A stretch of DNA of 64,000 nt. Source: Mycobacterium sp. 852002-51057_SCH5723018 (GTDB lineage: Bacteria; Actinomycetota; Actinomycetes; Mycobacteriales; Mycobacteriaceae). The DNA lies in assembly GCF_001667035.1 (NCBI RefSeq), contig NZ_LZIR01000035.1:1-64000 (forward strand), written 5' to 3'. Shown in pieces: positions 54,172 through 63,912 of this stretch (its first letter is position 1; every line of letters starts with the position of its first letter). The notes under the pieces are model-generated. The model did no database searches, was not told where the DNA came from, and worked only from the letters and a program-made list of their open reading frames with translations. The position numbers and the translations under genes were made by a program.

Positions 54172-55088
54172 CGGTCACACTGGTGGAGGCGCGGCGGGTC
54201 GACGAATTGCGACTGCTGGAAGCCGAAGCGGTGCACATCATCCGCGAGGTCGTCGCCGAGCTGGAGCGACCCGTCCTGCTGTTTTCGGCGGGCAAGGACT
54301 CGATCGTGCTGCTTCGACTGGCGGAGAAGGCGTTTCGGCCGCTCCCGCTGCCATTCCCGGTGATGCACGTGGACACCGGCCACAACTTCCCCGAGGTGAT
54401 CGAGTTCCGCGACCGCAGGGTCACCGGCTACGGGCACAGGCTCATCGTCGCCTCGGTACAGGAATCCATCGACAACGGCCGGGTGCCCGACCCGGGCCCC
54501 GGCGCCTCGCGCAACCGGGCGCAGACCCGCACGCTGCTCGACGCGCTGGAGGCCGGCGGCTTCGACGCGGCCTTCGGCGGCGCCCGCCGCGACGAGGAAC
54601 GGGCCCGCGCCAAGGAACGCATCCTGAGCTTCCGCGACGAGTTCGGCCAATGGGATCCGCGCGCGCAGCGCCCGGAGCCGTGGTCGCTTTACAACGGGCG
54701 GATCAAAAAGGGCGAACAGGTTCGGGTGTTCCCGCTCAGCAACTGGACCGAGCTCGACGTGTGGCGCTACATCGAGCTGGAAGACCTTGAAATACCGTCG
54801 ATTTACTACGCGCACGAGCGCGAGGTGTTCGAACGCGACGGCATCCTGCTGGCGGTGTCGGACTACGCCTCGCCACAGGACGGCGAGATCTCCGCCGTCG
54901 AATGGGTGCGCTACCGCACCGTCGGTGACCTGACCATCACCGGCGCGGTGCGCTCGCGGGCCACCGATATCGCCCGGGTCATCGAGGAGATCTCCGCGGC
55001 CACCGTCTCCGAGCGCGGCGAGACCCGCGCCGATGACCGCACCTCTGCCGCCGCGATGGAAGACCGCAAGCGAGAGGGCTACTTCTGA
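54168..55088 (+). CDS. cysD: Sulfate adenylyltransferase subunit 2
   Basis: 306 residues of the PAPS-reductase/ATP-sulfurylase fold. The PP-loop [57 protein letters not shown] and [19 protein letters not shown] are diagnostic for CysD. Forms the ATP sulfurylase with CysN, making APS from sulfate and ATP. ATG 54168 overlaps stf0 by 4 bp, and its stop overlaps cysNC by one base. It starts shorter than the M. tuberculosis protein as I recall it. Confidence 0.95.
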   Translation: MTVTLVEARRVDELRLLEAEAVHIIREVVAELERPVLLFSAGKDSIVLLRLAEKAFRPLPLPFPVMHVDTGHNFPEVIEFRDRRVTGYGHRLIVASVQESIDNGRVPDPGPGASRNRAQTRTLLDALEAGGFDAAFGGARRDEERARAKERILSFRDEFGQWDPRAQRPEPWSLYNGRIKKGEQVRVFPLSNWTELDVWRYIELEDLEIPSIYYAHEREVFERDGILLAVSDYASPQDGEISAVEWVRYRTVGDLTITGAVRSRATDIARVIEEISAATVSERGETRADDRTSAAAMEDRKREGYF

Positions 55089-57013
55089 TGACCGCGACCG
55101 AAAACTCCGAGCACACGGAGCAATTCCAGCCCCGGAAGGGCATCACGCGTCAGCTGCTGCGCATCGCCACCGCCGGCTCGGTGGACGACGGCAAGAGCAC
55201 GCTGATCGGGCGTCTCCTGCACGACACCGACAGCCTGCCGCTGGACCACCTGGCCGCCGTCACCGACTCTGACGGCGTCGCCGACCTTGCCGCGTTGTCC
55301 GACGGGTTGCGCGCCGAGCGCGAGCAAGGCATCACCATCGACGTCGCCTACCGCTTCTTTTCCACCGCCACCCGCAGCTATATCCTCGCCGACACTCCGG
55401 GCCACGAGCGCTACACCCGCAACATGTTCACCGGCGCCTCCAACGCGCACGTGGCCATCCTGCTGGTCGACGCGCGCGCCGGCGTGCTGCGGCAGACGCG
55501 CAGGCACGCCCGCATCGCAAAGCTGTTGAGCATCAAGCACTTTGTCGCGACGGTGAACAAGTTCGACCTCGTCGACTTCGATCGGGCCACGTTCGCCGAG
55601 GTGGAAGGCCAACTGCGCCAGTTGGCGGACCGCCTGGGTCGGGTGGACATCACCGTGATCCCGATCGCGGCCAAGCACGGCGACAACGTGGTGCACCGCT
55701 CCGACCGCACGCCGTGGTACGACGGCCCCACCCTGCTGGAATATCTGGAAGGCGTCGAGCTGGCGGCGCCGAATGCCGAGGCGGCGCGGCTGCGGCTGCC
55801 GGTGCAGTGGGTGTCGCGGCCGACCGCCGATGTGCGCCGCCGCTACACCGGACGGCTCGCGGCGGGCACGCTGAGCGTCGGCGACCCGGTGATCTCGCTG
55901 CCCGCCGGCACCCGCTCGACCGTGACCGCGCTGGACACCCTCGACGACGAACGCACGACGGCCGTTGCGCCGCTGTCGGTTTCGATCGAGCTGGCCGACG
56001 ACATCGACGTGGGCCGCGGCGACGTGCTGATCAGCGGCGCCGACGACGCGGTCGCGCCGGCGCTGGCCCGGGAGCTGGACGCGACCGTGTGCTGGTTCGT
56101 GGACTCGCCGCTGCGGGCCGGTGACCGGCTGGCGCTCAAGCAGACCACCAAGACGGTCCGCGCCACCGTGCAGGGGCTGCACTCGCGGCTCGACCCGGAG
56201 ACGCTCGACGAGCTCGATCAGCCGGTTGAGTTGGCGCTCAACGACATCGGCACCGTGACGCTGCGCACCAGCTCGGTCGTCATCGCCGACAGCTACGCCG
56301 ACAATCGTGACAGCGGCGCGTTCATCCTGATCGACGAGACCACCAACGACACCGTCGGGGCCGGCACCATCATCGAGGCGCGGGAGGTCAAGCCGGGCAC
56401 GCACCCGCGCACCGACATCCGCTGGCACCCGTCGGCGCTGGACCGTGGGCACCGCTGGCGCGCCACCGGGCAGGCGGGCGCGACGATCTGGTTCACCGGC
56501 CTGCCCGCCTCGGGCAAGTCGACCATCGCGGTGGCCGTCGAGCGCGCGCTGGTCGAATCCGGGCGGGTCGCCTACCTGCTCGACGGCGACAACCTGCGCC
56601 ATGGTCTCTCCGACGACCTGGGCTTCTCCCCCGGCGATCGCACCGAAAACATCAGACGCGTCGGCCATTTGACCCGGCTGCTGGCCGACGCGGGCGTGGT
56701 CGCGCTGGCGTCGCTGGTCTCCCCGCTGCGCTCCGACCGCGAGACCGCCCGCGCCCTGAATGACGCCGCCAAGCTGCCGTTCATCGAGGTGCACGTGGCC
56801 ACGTCGCTGGCCGAGTGCGAGAAGCGGGACCCCAAGGGCCTCTACGCGCGCGCCCGCCGCGGCGAGCTCACGGGGCTGACGGGTGTCGACGCGCCGTACG
56901 AGCCACCCGAGAGCCCGGACCTGGTGCTCGACACCGCCGGTGCCGATGTCGACGAGCTGGCCGCCCGGGTCATCGCCCTGCTCGACGAGGTCAGTCCCCG
57001 CCCGGAGAGCTAA
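55088..57013 (+). CDS. cysNC: Bifunctional sulfate adenylyltransferase GTPase / APS kinase
   Basis: 641 residues. Residues ~20-440 are the CysN GTPase: G1 [33 protein letters not shown], and the G4-like NKFDLVD, then EF-Tu-like barrels. Residues ~460-640 are the CysC APS kinase: P-loop [53 protein letters not shown]. It drives APS synthesis with GTP and phosphorylates APS to PAPS, the sulfate donor for Stf0 three genes earlier in the operon. The TGATG junction with cysD implies tight stoichiometry. Confidence 0.95.
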   Translation: MTATENSEHTEQFQPRKGITRQLLRIATAGSVDDGKSTLIGRLLHDTDSLPLDHLAAVTDSDGVADLAALSDGLRAEREQGITIDVAYRFFSTATRSYILADTPGHERYTRNMFTGASNAHVAILLVDARAGVLRQTRRHARIAKLLSIKHFVATVNKFDLVDFDRATFAEVEGQLRQLADRLGRVDITVIPIAAKHGDNVVHRSDRTPWYDGPTLLEYLEGVELAAPNAEAARLRLPVQWVSRPTADVRRRYTGRLAAGTLSVGDPVISLPAGTRSTVTALDTLDDERTTAVAPLSVSIELADDIDVGRGDVLISGADDAVAPALARELDATVCWFVDSPLRAGDRLALKQTTKTVRATVQGLHSRLDPETLDELDQPVELALNDIGTVTLRTSSVVIADSYADNRDSGAFILIDETTNDTVGAGTIIEAREVKPGTHPRTDIRWHPSALDRGHRWRATGQAGATIWFTGLPASGKSTIAVAVERALVESGRVAYLLDGDNLRHGLSDDLGFSPGDRTENIRRVGHLTRLLADAGVVALASLVSPLRSDRETARALNDAAKLPFIEVHVATSLAECEKRDPKGLYARARRGELTGLTGVDAPYEPPESPDLVLDTAGADVDELAARVIALLDEVSPRPES

Positions 57014-57060
57014 ATTCAGCGCGAGCCAATCACTTGGTCGGCGCCACGGCACGCGCAACG

Positions 57061-57207
57061 ATGTTCGTCGTGAGCGAAGAGGTTCCGGCGTCGTCGTCTT
57101 GGCGGGAGTGGGTCGGCTCGGTGTCGGTGGATTGGTGGGCGACCCTGCTGGCCGGCGTGATCACCGCGTTGGCGGTCGCCGACGTGCTGCCGAAGATTCC
57201 GTGGTGA
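57061..57207 (+). CDS. 48-residue single-span membrane microprotein
   Basis: A short frame between cysNC and the YeiH-type gene: an acidic N-terminus ([20 protein letters not shown]) and one membrane helix ([20 protein letters not shown]) ending KIPW. It could start at ATG 57061 (48 residues) or GTG 57070 (45). Its stop overlaps the start of the YeiH gene (GTGA), so it is translationally coupled to it, and the helix begins with WW at the predicted interface. I take it as a real small subunit or leader of that transporter; no family name known to me. Confidence 0.6.
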   Translation: MFVVSEEVPASSSWREWVGSVSVDWWATLLAGVITALAVADVLPKIPW

Positions 57208-58340
57208 GCGCGTTGAGCACCGCGCACGCGGAGCCCATTGAGCCTGCGGAAACGCTGGACGAGCCCGCCTTCACCAGCCGCCGCCCGCTCGACTATGTGC
57301 CGGGCATCCTGCTGCTGATCGGCGTGGGCCTGCTGGGCAAGTACGCCCAGCTTTGGTGGAACGCGCTGGCCAAACACGAACACTGGCGGGTGCCCGACAT
57401 CGAATACGTGTTGTGGGCCATCGTGATTGGGCTGCTGATCACCAACACGGTCGGGCTGCACCGGATATTTCGCCCCGGCGTGCAGACCTACGAGTTCTGG
57501 CTCAAGGTCGGGATCGTGGTGCTGGGCGCCCGGTTCGTGCTCGGCGACATCGCCAAGCTGGGCGGGGTGAGCCTGGTCCAGATCCTGGTCGACATGGCGG
57601 TCGCCGGCACCATCATCATCGTCGCGGCGCGCGCGTTCGGGTTGTCCGGCAAGCTGGGATCGCTGCTGGCCATCGGCACCTCGATCTGCGGAGTGTCGGC
57701 CATCATCGCCGCCAAGGGCGCGATCCGGGCCCGCAACTCCGATGTCGGGTATGCCATCGCGGCGATCCTGGCACTAGGCGCGGTGGCCCTGTTCGTGTTG
57801 CCGCCGCTGGGGCACGCGATCGGCCTGACCGATCGCGAATTCGGCATGTGGGCGGGCCTGGCGGTGGACAACACCGCCGAAACGACCGCCACGGGCTACC
57901 TCTTTTCCGACCACGCCGGAAAGATCGCCGTGCTGGTCAAGTCGGCCCGCAACGCGCTGATCGGGTTCGTCGTCTTGGGCTTCGCGCTGTATTGGGCCGC
58001 GCGCGGGCAGGCCGACGAGATCGCGCCGGGCGTGAAAGCCAAGGCGGCGTTCGTCTGGAAGAAGTTCCCGAAGTTCGTGCTGGGCTTCCTGGCGGTGTCG
58101 GCGATCGCCACCGCGCATTGGCTGAGTAAGGGGCAAACCGCGAACCTGGCCAACGTGTCGAAATGGGCGTTTCTGCTCACCTTTGCCGGCGTCGGTCTCA
58201 ACACCGACATCCGCCAGATCGCGCGCACCGGGTGGCGACCGCTTGTCGTGGCGGTGATAGGGCTCATCGTCGTCGCGTCGGTCTCGCTGGGCATCGTCCT
58301 GCTCACCTCACGCGTGTTCCATTGGGGCCCAGGCGCGTAG
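57204..58340 (+). CDS. YeiH/PSE-family putative sulfate or sulfite exporter
   Basis: 378 residues with about ten membrane segments. Family hallmarks: [58 protein letters not shown], the [20 protein letters not shown] half-motif and [17 protein letters not shown] near the end. The family (PF03601, YeiH/TauZ) is named a putative sulfate exporter from its linkage to sulfur genes; transport has rarely been shown. Directly downstream of stf0-cysD-cysNC, so its substrate is likely sulfate, sulfite or a sulfonate. GTG 57204 overlaps the small gene by 4 bp. Confidence 0.85.
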   Translation: MSALSTAHAEPIEPAETLDEPAFTSRRPLDYVPGILLLIGVGLLGKYAQLWWNALAKHEHWRVPDIEYVLWAIVIGLLITNTVGLHRIFRPGVQTYEFWLKVGIVVLGARFVLGDIAKLGGVSLVQILVDMAVAGTIIIVAARAFGLSGKLGSLLAIGTSICGVSAIIAAKGAIRARNSDVGYAIAAILALGAVALFVLPPLGHAIGLTDREFGMWAGLAVDNTAETTATGYLFSDHAGKIAVLVKSARNALIGFVVLGFALYWAARGQADEIAPGVKAKAAFVWKKFPKFVLGFLAVSAIATAHWLSKGQTANLANVSKWAFLLTFAGVGLNTDIRQIARTGWRPLVVAVIGLIVVASVSLGIVLLTSRVFHWGPGA

Positions 58341-58395
58341 CGCGGCCGACCGCCCGCAGCACATGTCGATGCGTCTGACTGTTCGCGTCGGGCGC

Positions 58396-60786
58396 CTACG
58401 TCTTGCTGGTTTCCTCAGCCTCTCCGGCCTCTCCGGACTCTCCGGACTCGGCGGGGTCCTCGATCACCTCATACGCCGGGTCGACCATCGACATGGGCTG
58501 ATTGCCGGTCTGCTTGGGCTTTCCGGTGATGCGCAGTAGCTGGCCGGGCTGGATGTCGGCGCCCCCGTGTCCCGGGCGGAAGGTGACGTTGATTTCGCCG
58601 CTGTCGTCGCCGACCACGATCCACCGCAGCGTCCGCCGCCGCTTGTTGACGTCTTCGACCTGGTTGACCCGTCCCTCGATGGTGGCGCGCTGGCCCGGGA
58701 TCAGGCCGGCCACTGTGATCACCGACCGCGGCCGCTCGGGGTGCTCGTAGGCTTCGACGTCCCGATCCTCATCCTTCGAGATCCACGCTTCGACCTTGTC
58801 GAGCGAACGCGCGATGCGGTGCTCGAAGTCGTCGGGAAACGCCTCTTTGATGCGCGACTCCACGTCGTAGGGGACGATCGTCGCCGCGGCATCCGGAATC
58901 AGGCTGACCGCCCGAGCGATCTTGTCCGCGGTGCGGTCGTGCAGCAGGCGTCCCAGCAGCGGGGAATACGTGCGACGTGGCAACAGCACCGTCACGTTGG
59001 TGTCGGAATGTTCCTGCAGCGCCTTGGCGACCAGTAGCTGCGCCGACCGGTTGAGCCGCCGGTCCGGACAATCCACGACCCGCAGCCGGGTGTTGAGTTC
59101 GTAGTGGTCCCAACGCTTTCGCAAGTGCGCGGCGTGGGCCGGGTCGACCACGAAGTGCACGGCGATGAGCTCGTCAGCGCGCAGGCCCTTGCCGTACCGC
59201 AAGGCCTCGATCACCGCGAGGTCGACGGAATTCACGAACACGAAAACCCGGTGGCGGGCGTACCTCACCAGCTCGGGCCGGTCGGTGCGGAACATCTCGA
59301 GAATGGCCGCCTCGGCCCGATATTCGCGGTTGAGCCGGATCAGCAGGAACACCAGCACCGGGAACACAACAACGACCAGCCACGCGCCCTCGGTGAACTT
59401 CGCCACCGCGAAGATCGCCACCACGATCGTCGACAGGATTCCCGCGGACAGGTTGATCGCCGACCGGCGCCGCCACCCCGGCTCGCGCTGGGTGAAATGG
59501 TGCTTGGTCATCCCGTAACCGGCCATCGAGAAGCCGGTGAACACGCCGATCGCATAGAACGGCACCAGCGCGTTGACCGAGCCACCGGTCGTCAGCAGCA
59601 GTGCCACCGACAGCGCCGTCAGGGTCATGATCCCGTTCGAAAACACCAGGCGGTGACCGCGTTTCGTCAGCTGCCGCGGCAGGAAGCGGTCTTCGGCGAC
59701 GAAACTGGCCAGCGCCGGGAACCCGTTGAAACTGGTGTTCGCACCGGTGAACAAGATGGCGGCGGTCGAGGCCTGCACCAGTATGTAGAAGGCGCCGCCG
59801 ACAGCGCCGTTGCCGAAGACCGACCGGGCGATCTGCGACAGCACCGACGGATATTCGGAGAGATACGGCGTGGCGTGCGTGGCGTGGGCGAGAAAGGCCA
59901 CACCGGCCAACAGGAACCCCAGGATGGTCGCCATGGTAGTGAGCACCCGACGCGCGTTGCGGCCCTGTGGTTTTCGGAATACGTCGACGGTGTTGGAGAT
60001 GGCCTCGACCCCGGTCAGCGACGAACCTCCGTTGGCGAACGCGCGCAACAGTGTCAGGATGGTCGCACCCATCACCAGGCCATCTCCCTGGTGAACCGGC
60101 ACCGTTCCGGGCAGCTGCGCGGGATCGTAAACCGGTAAGTCGCCGACGATTGCGCGCGCCACGCCGACCACGATCATGAACCCGACCATGACGACGAACA
60201 AGTAGGTCGGCACCGCGAACTGCCATCCCGCTTCCTTCAATCCGCGAAGATTCGCATAGCAGATGACAAGCACTACGCCGATCGTGATTTGCAGGCTGTG
60301 CGGACCCAGGGCCGGCAGCGCCGACACAACCGCCACCGTCCCGGCCGCGGACTGCACCGCCACGGTGACCACATAGTCGATCAGCAGCGCCGCGGCGGCC
60401 ACCTGCGCCACCCGAGGTCCGAAATTCTCCCGCGCCACGATGTACGAACCGCCTGCCCGGGTGTAGGCCATCACGACCTGCCGGTACGAGGCGGTCACCA
60501 AGACCAGGATCAGCAAGATGACGCCGGTGATCGGCAGCAACAGCACAAACGCCGCCAGCCCCGCGCGCGGCAACAGTTCGATCAGGACCTGCTCTGGACC
60601 GTAGGCGGTCGACGAGATCGCGTCCGGCGAAAGTGCCCCCAGCGCAACGGGATTCGAGAGCTTCTCGGACCTCAGTTCCTCTGTGATGAGCGGCTTTCCC
60701 AGAAAGACCCGCTTGGCGATGTCACCAATCGAGGTCGGGATGTACAGCTTGCCCGCCGAACCACTAGCCGAACCAGTCACAACCAC
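58396..60786 (-). CDS. KimA-type APC K+ importer with C-terminal OB-fold extension
   Basis: 796 residues. Residues ~25-480 carry 12 membrane segments with text very close to Bacillus KimA: RVFLGKPLITEELRSEKLSN, SPDAISSTAYGPEQVLIELL, YTRAGGSYIVARENFGPRV, GVEAISNTVDVFRKPQGRNA and FSNGIMTLTALSVALLL. Residues ~500-625 form the cytoplasmic USP-like domain that in KimA binds c-di-AMP. A further ~170 residues, absent in Bacillus, contain an OB fold (ATIEGRVNQVEDVNKRRRTL, GEINVTFRPGHGGADIQPGQ) and an acidic GES/GEA-repeat tail. It probably imports K+ with H+. Separate from dapC by 83 bp. Confidence 0.82.
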   Translation of the reverse strand: MVVTGSASGSAGKLYIPTSIGDIAKRVFLGKPLITEELRSEKLSNPVALGALSPDAISSTAYGPEQVLIELLPRAGLAAFVLLLPITGVILLILVLVTASYRQVVMAYTRAGGSYIVARENFGPRVAQVAAAALLIDYVVTVAVQSAAGTVAVVSALPALGPHSLQITIGVVLVICYANLRGLKEAGWQFAVPTYLFVVMVGFMIVVGVARAIVGDLPVYDPAQLPGTVPVHQGDGLVMGATILTLLRAFANGGSSLTGVEAISNTVDVFRKPQGRNARRVLTTMATILGFLLAGVAFLAHATHATPYLSEYPSVLSQIARSVFGNGAVGGAFYILVQASTAAILFTGANTSFNGFPALASFVAEDRFLPRQLTKRGHRLVFSNGIMTLTALSVALLLTTGGSVNALVPFYAIGVFTGFSMAGYGMTKHHFTQREPGWRRRSAINLSAGILSTIVVAIFAVAKFTEGAWLVVVVFPVLVFLLIRLNREYRAEAAILEMFRTDRPELVRYARHRVFVFVNSVDLAVIEALRYGKGLRADELIAVHFVVDPAHAAHLRKRWDHYELNTRLRVVDCPDRRLNRSAQLLVAKALQEHSDTNVTVLLPRRTYSPLLGRLLHDRTADKIARAVSLIPDAAATIVPYDVESRIKEAFPDDFEHRIARSLDKVEAWISKDEDRDVEAYEHPERPRSVITVAGLIPGQRATIEGRVNQVEDVNKRRRTLRWIVVGDDSGEINVTFRPGHGGADIQPGQLLRITGKPKQTGNQPMSMVDPAYEVIEDPAESGESGEAGEAEETSKT

Positions 60787-60828
60787 ATCCCTTGCCCAAG
60801 GTCGAAGCGCCGTCCCTTCGGATGCATT

Positions 60829-60855
60829 CTGCCGTTCGCGGGATCCGCGCGGCAG
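60829..60855 (-). terminator. Hairpin after dapC
   Basis: CTGCCG-TT-CGCGG-GAT-CCGCG-CGGCAG: eleven base pairs with a two-base bulge and a three-base loop. It starts 14 bp past the dapC stop on the minus strand and 43 bp before the KimA-type gene. Likely terminator of the fdxC-dapC unit. Confidence 0.6.
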
Positions 60856-60869
60856 GCGGACGGGCTAAG

Positions 60870-61961
60870 TCAGGCTTGTGCCAGTCTTCGCACCGCGGCG
60901 GCGATGCGCTCGTCGCTGGCGGTCAGCGCCACTCGCACGTGCCGGGCGCCACCCGGGCCGTAGAAGTCGCCGGGCGCCACCAGGACGCCGCGGGTGGCCA
61001 GCCAGCTGACGCTGTCCGCGCAGGGCTCACCGCGGGTGGCCCACAGGTACAGGCCCGCATCGGAATAGTCGACGCCGAAACCGGCCGAGCCCAGCGCCGG
61101 CAGCAGGGCGGCCCGCCGCCGTTCGTACCGCTCGCGCTGCTGTTGTTCGTGGGCGTCGTCGTCGAGGGCGGCCACCATCGCGGCCTGCACCGGCGTCGGC
61201 ACCATCATCCCGGCGTGCTTGCGCACGGCCAACAGCTCGGCGACCACGGCCGGGTCGCCGGCGACGAAGCCGGCCCGATAACCGGCCAGCGACGAGCTCT
61301 TCGACAGCGAATGGATCGCGAGCAGCCCGGTGTGGTCGCCGTCGCAGACCGAGGGATGCAGCACCGACACCGGCTGGGCGTCCCAGCCCAGACCCAGGTA
61401 GCACTCGTCGGAAGCCACCAGCGCGCCTCGGTCGCGCGCCCACCCGACGACCTTGCGCAGGTGGTCGACGCCCAGCACCCGGCCGGTCGGATTGCTGGGC
61501 GAGTTCAGGTAGATCAGGGCCGGGGTTTGCGGGCCCAGCTGGGTGAGCGAATCCGCCCGCAGCACCTGCGCACCGGCCAGCCGGGCGCCGACGTCGTACG
61601 TCGGATAGGCCAGCTCGGGCGCCACGATCACGTCGCCGGGTCCCAGCCCGAGCAGGGTCGGCAGCCAGGCGATGAGTTCCTTGCTGCCGATCACCGGCAG
61701 CACGGCCGCCTCGCTCACCCCGGTGATCCCGAAGCGGCGTTGAAGGGCGGCCACCGCCGACTCGCGCAGCCGGGCCGTGCCGGCGGTCGCCGGATATCCC
61801 GAGGCCGAACTGGCGGCGGCCAGCGCCTCCCGGATCAGCGGCGCGACCGGGTCGACCGGCGTGCCGACGGACAAGTCGACGATCCCGTCCGGGTGAGCGC
61901 CGGCCAGCGACTTCGCGTCGGCCAATGTGTCCCAAGGGAATTCCGGGAGGGACTGCGACAC
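60870..61961 (-). CDS. dapC: N-succinyldiaminopimelate aminotransferase
   Basis: 363 residues of the class I PLP aminotransferase fold. LPEFPWDTLADAKSLAGAHP, YPATAGTARLRESAVAAL, YLNSPSNPTGRVLGVDHL, LVASDECYLGL and the PLP Lys in IHSLSKSSSLAGYRAGF are visible, with the substrate Arg in GGARHVRVALTA. Transfers an amino group from glutamate in the DAP/lysine route, complementing dapD and dapE elsewhere in this window. GTG 61961 is chosen by homology (Rv1178) and the preceding GGGGGAAGG; GTG 62015 would give 381 residues. 61 bp after fdxC, the classical pair. Confidence 0.93.
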   Translation of the reverse strand: MSQSLPEFPWDTLADAKSLAGAHPDGIVDLSVGTPVDPVAPLIREALAAASSASGYPATAGTARLRESAVAALQRRFGITGVSEAAVLPVIGSKELIAWLPTLLGLGPGDVIVAPELAYPTYDVGARLAGAQVLRADSLTQLGPQTPALIYLNSPSNPTGRVLGVDHLRKVVGWARDRGALVASDECYLGLGWDAQPVSVLHPSVCDGDHTGLLAIHSLSKSSSLAGYRAGFVAGDPAVVAELLAVRKHAGMMVPTPVQAAMVAALDDDAHEQQQRERYERRRAALLPALGSAGFGVDYSDAGLYLWATRGEPCADSVSWLATRGVLVAPGDFYGPGGARHVRVALTASDERIAAAVRRLAQA

Positions 61962-62022
61962 CTTCCCCCTAGGCCCCCTGGGGCCGCCCGCCCTCAACCC
62001 GGGCCTGGACAGCACCGGCCGC

Positions 62023-62349
62023 TCAGTCGCCTTCGCCCTGGGGCGGCAGATCCTTGACCACCTGCGGGTCGTTCTCGGTCATGCCGACCTTCGCCGCACC
62101 GCCCGGCGACCCCAGCTCAACGAAGAAGTCGGCGTTGATCTGGGTGTACTCGCCCCACTGCTCGGGCACATCGTCTTCGTAGTAGATCGCTTCGACAGGG
62201 CAGACGGGCTCGCAGGCACCGCAGTCGACGCATTCGTCGGGGTGGATGTACAGCATCCGGGCACCCTCGTAGATGCAGTCGACCGGGCATTCCTCGATGC
62301 ATGCCTTGTCCTTGATGTCGACGCAGGGTTCGGCGATCGTGTACGTCAC
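62023..62349 (-). CDS. fdxC: 7Fe ferredoxin FdxC
   Basis: 108 residues. Cys 9, 17 and 50 fit the [3Fe-4S] site and Cys 21, 40, 43 and 46 the [4Fe-4S] site of Azotobacter-type 7Fe ferredoxins (CVDIKDKACIEECPVDC, ECVDCGACEPVCP). Carries electrons in the cytoplasm. Essential in M. tuberculosis (Rv1177), with reported roles in P450 reduction; the P450 at 37907 is a possible but unproven partner. It precedes dapC on the same strand. Confidence 0.95.
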   Translation of the reverse strand: MTYTIAEPCVDIKDKACIEECPVDCIYEGARMLYIHPDECVDCGACEPVCPVEAIYYEDDVPEQWGEYTQINADFFVELGSPGGAAKVGMTENDPQVVKDLPPQGEGD

Positions 62350-62447
62350 AGACGTCTCCTCAAGGTCTCCTCCATGTGCTGCCTATGGGCTGCTGTTCGG
62401 CTCGCCGCGGCGCTTCGGCCGCTTCAGAGAAAAGCTCTCGGTTACTG

Positions 62448-62474
62448 ATACTAGACGTTGCACATACACGTCAA
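62448..62474 (-). promoter_or_regulatory. Candidate fdxC promoter
   Basis: On the minus strand TTGACG (62474-62469), a 15-base spacer and TAGTAT (62453-62448) form a sub-optimal sigma-A-type promoter about 100 bp before the fdxC ATG. Short spacer, so tentative. The remainder of 62350-62752 carries no gene; M. tuberculosis has Rv1176c and fadH in this interval. Confidence 0.4.
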
Positions 62475-62752
62475 CCACTGGGCACGCCGTGGCGGCGTCC
62501 GGGCCGCGCGCGAAGCTCGCCGCCACCCGGGCCCCCGGGCCGTCCGCGCGGCCCGGGCGGTGGTTTCACCCACGGCGAACATCGCCGACAAGCCCCTGAT
62601 CTGCGGATAGTTACGTTTAGAGGTTCATGTGCGATAACGGTTGCGATGGAAGAACGCTCACGGGGCCTGGTAACCTCGACCGCAGACGGCAACCGTTGGG
62701 CTGATGTCGTCGCCGTTTAATGACGGTGCATTGATAGGGAAGGTGTCCACAA

Positions 62753-63088
62753 ATGGTGAGGCTGTCGTTGACCAAATTGGCCGCAGCAGTTGGGGGGGCG
62801 GCGTTCGCGTTGACGGCTGGCTCCGGGATCGCATCCGCCGATCCGCTGGATCCGGTTATCAACACGACCTGCAACTACGGCCAGGTGATGGCCGCGCTGA
62901 ACGCGACCGACCCGGGCGCGGCCGCGCAGTTGAACGCATCGCCGATCGCGGTGAACTACCTGCGCAACTTCCTGGCCTCGGCGCCGCCCCAGCGGCTGCA
63001 GATGGCCCGCCAGATCCAGGCCATGCCGCAGGCCGCGCCGTACTTCAACGACGTGCTGTCGGTGGCCGGGAGCTGCAACAACTACTGA
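62753..63088 (+). CDS. TB8.4-type small secreted protein (heme-binding-like)
   Basis: 111 residues. Signal LSLTKLAAAVGGAAFALTAG with SASADP cleavage. Mature region: INTTCNYGQVMAALNATDPG then QLNASPIAVNYLRNFLASAP and a terminal SVAGSCNNY, so two Cys form one disulfide linking the ends of a helical hairpin. Matches Rv1174c (TB8.4), a strong T-cell antigen. The family is annotated as hemophore-related, but heme binding is unproven for this branch. Either ATG 62753 or GTG 62756 starts it. Confidence 0.92.
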   Translation: MVRLSLTKLAAAVGGAAFALTAGSGIASADPLDPVINTTCNYGQVMAALNATDPGAAAQLNASPIAVNYLRNFLASAPPQRLQMARQIQAMPQAAPYFNDVLSVAGSCNNY

Positions 63089-63104
63089 ACCAGCGCGAAA
63101 CGGT

Positions 63105-63872
63105 TCAGTAGCCGCTGAGCAGTCGGCGCACCTGGCCCAATGTTTCGGGTCCGACACGGCTGCAGACCCGCGACGGGTCCCCAGGACGGCGACCCCAGAG
63201 CAGCAACACTCGCGCGGCGGCATCGGTTTCGAGTGTGGCCGGCCCCTCGGGGCCGGCCATTCCGATGGAGGTCGCCTCGGCGTCGGCGCTGAGCAAGACA
63301 TCGTCGGCGCCGGGCACGCGCAGCCGCGCGTCGATCCGCTCACCCGGGCGTAACTGCTTGGCCCCCTTGGCAAGCAGCGGACGCCCCACAGCGACGACGC
63401 TGTGCGTGGTCATCCAGGGCTCGGCCAGCGCGGCGGCCACCGGGTTGTTGCTGTCGCCGGTGATGTCCCAGCCGTGCAGGACGAGCTCTTCGCGCATGTG
63501 CTCGGCGAACCAGGGCACCTTCATGGTGCGACCGGTCCAGGCCACGTCGGTGTCCGCCGGGACCTGCTCGGCGGCCGCCGCGACCTCGTTGAGGGTGACC
63601 ATCCGGTCATGCAGCGCGTCCCACAGGTCGGCATCGCCCAGGGCGCGCAGCGGGCCCTCACGCTCCTCGAAACTGCGGGTGCCGACGGGTTCGCCCTCAA
63701 GGTGCGCGCCCAGCACCCGGGCGAGCTCCTCGGCGTTTCCGGCTTGATGGATGACGATGTCGCGGACCGTCCAGGCTTCGCACCAGGTGCCGGCATCGGG
63801 CCTGCGCTGCTGCACCGTGTCCACAAACGGCCGCCACTCGGGGAATCGATCGTCGTCGATGTGTCGCTTCAC
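63105..63872 (-). CDS. DinB / maleylpyruvate-isomerase-like family protein
   Basis: 255 residues. The N-terminal metal-binding four-helix bundle shows WTVRDIVIHQAGNAEELARV with its His and VPWFAEHMREELVLHGWDIT with Glu and His, the pattern of mycothiol-dependent enzymes of the DinB superfamily (MDMPI N). The C-terminal ~80 residues are a sterol-carrier-like beta domain (LLSADAEATSIGM, ETDAAARVLLLWGRRPG). Likely transfers or uses mycothiol; substrate unknown. GTG 63872 is my start; the frame is open to 63923. Convergent with TB8.4. Confidence 0.8.
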   Translation of the reverse strand: MKRHIDDDRFPEWRPFVDTVQQRRPDAGTWCEAWTVRDIVIHQAGNAEELARVLGAHLEGEPVGTRSFEEREGPLRALGDADLWDALHDRMVTLNEVAAAAEQVPADTDVAWTGRTMKVPWFAEHMREELVLHGWDITGDSNNPVAAALAEPWMTTHSVVAVGRPLLAKGAKQLRPGERIDARLRVPGADDVLLSADAEATSIGMAGPEGPATLETDAAARVLLLWGRRPGDPSRVCSRVGPETLGQVRRLLSGY

Positions 63873-63912
63873 AGTCCCCGGTATACCCCGGGGCTCTGAC
63901 AAGCTAAGCCAG

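Noticed and set aside
55079..57058. 659-codon minus-strand frame opposite cysNC
   Set aside because: Antisense shadow of cysNC, which carries all GTPase and APS-kinase motifs.
60787..60869. c-di-AMP (ydaO) riboswitch before the KimA-type gene
   Set aside because: The 83-bp interval is too short and is taken up by the dapC terminator hairpin.
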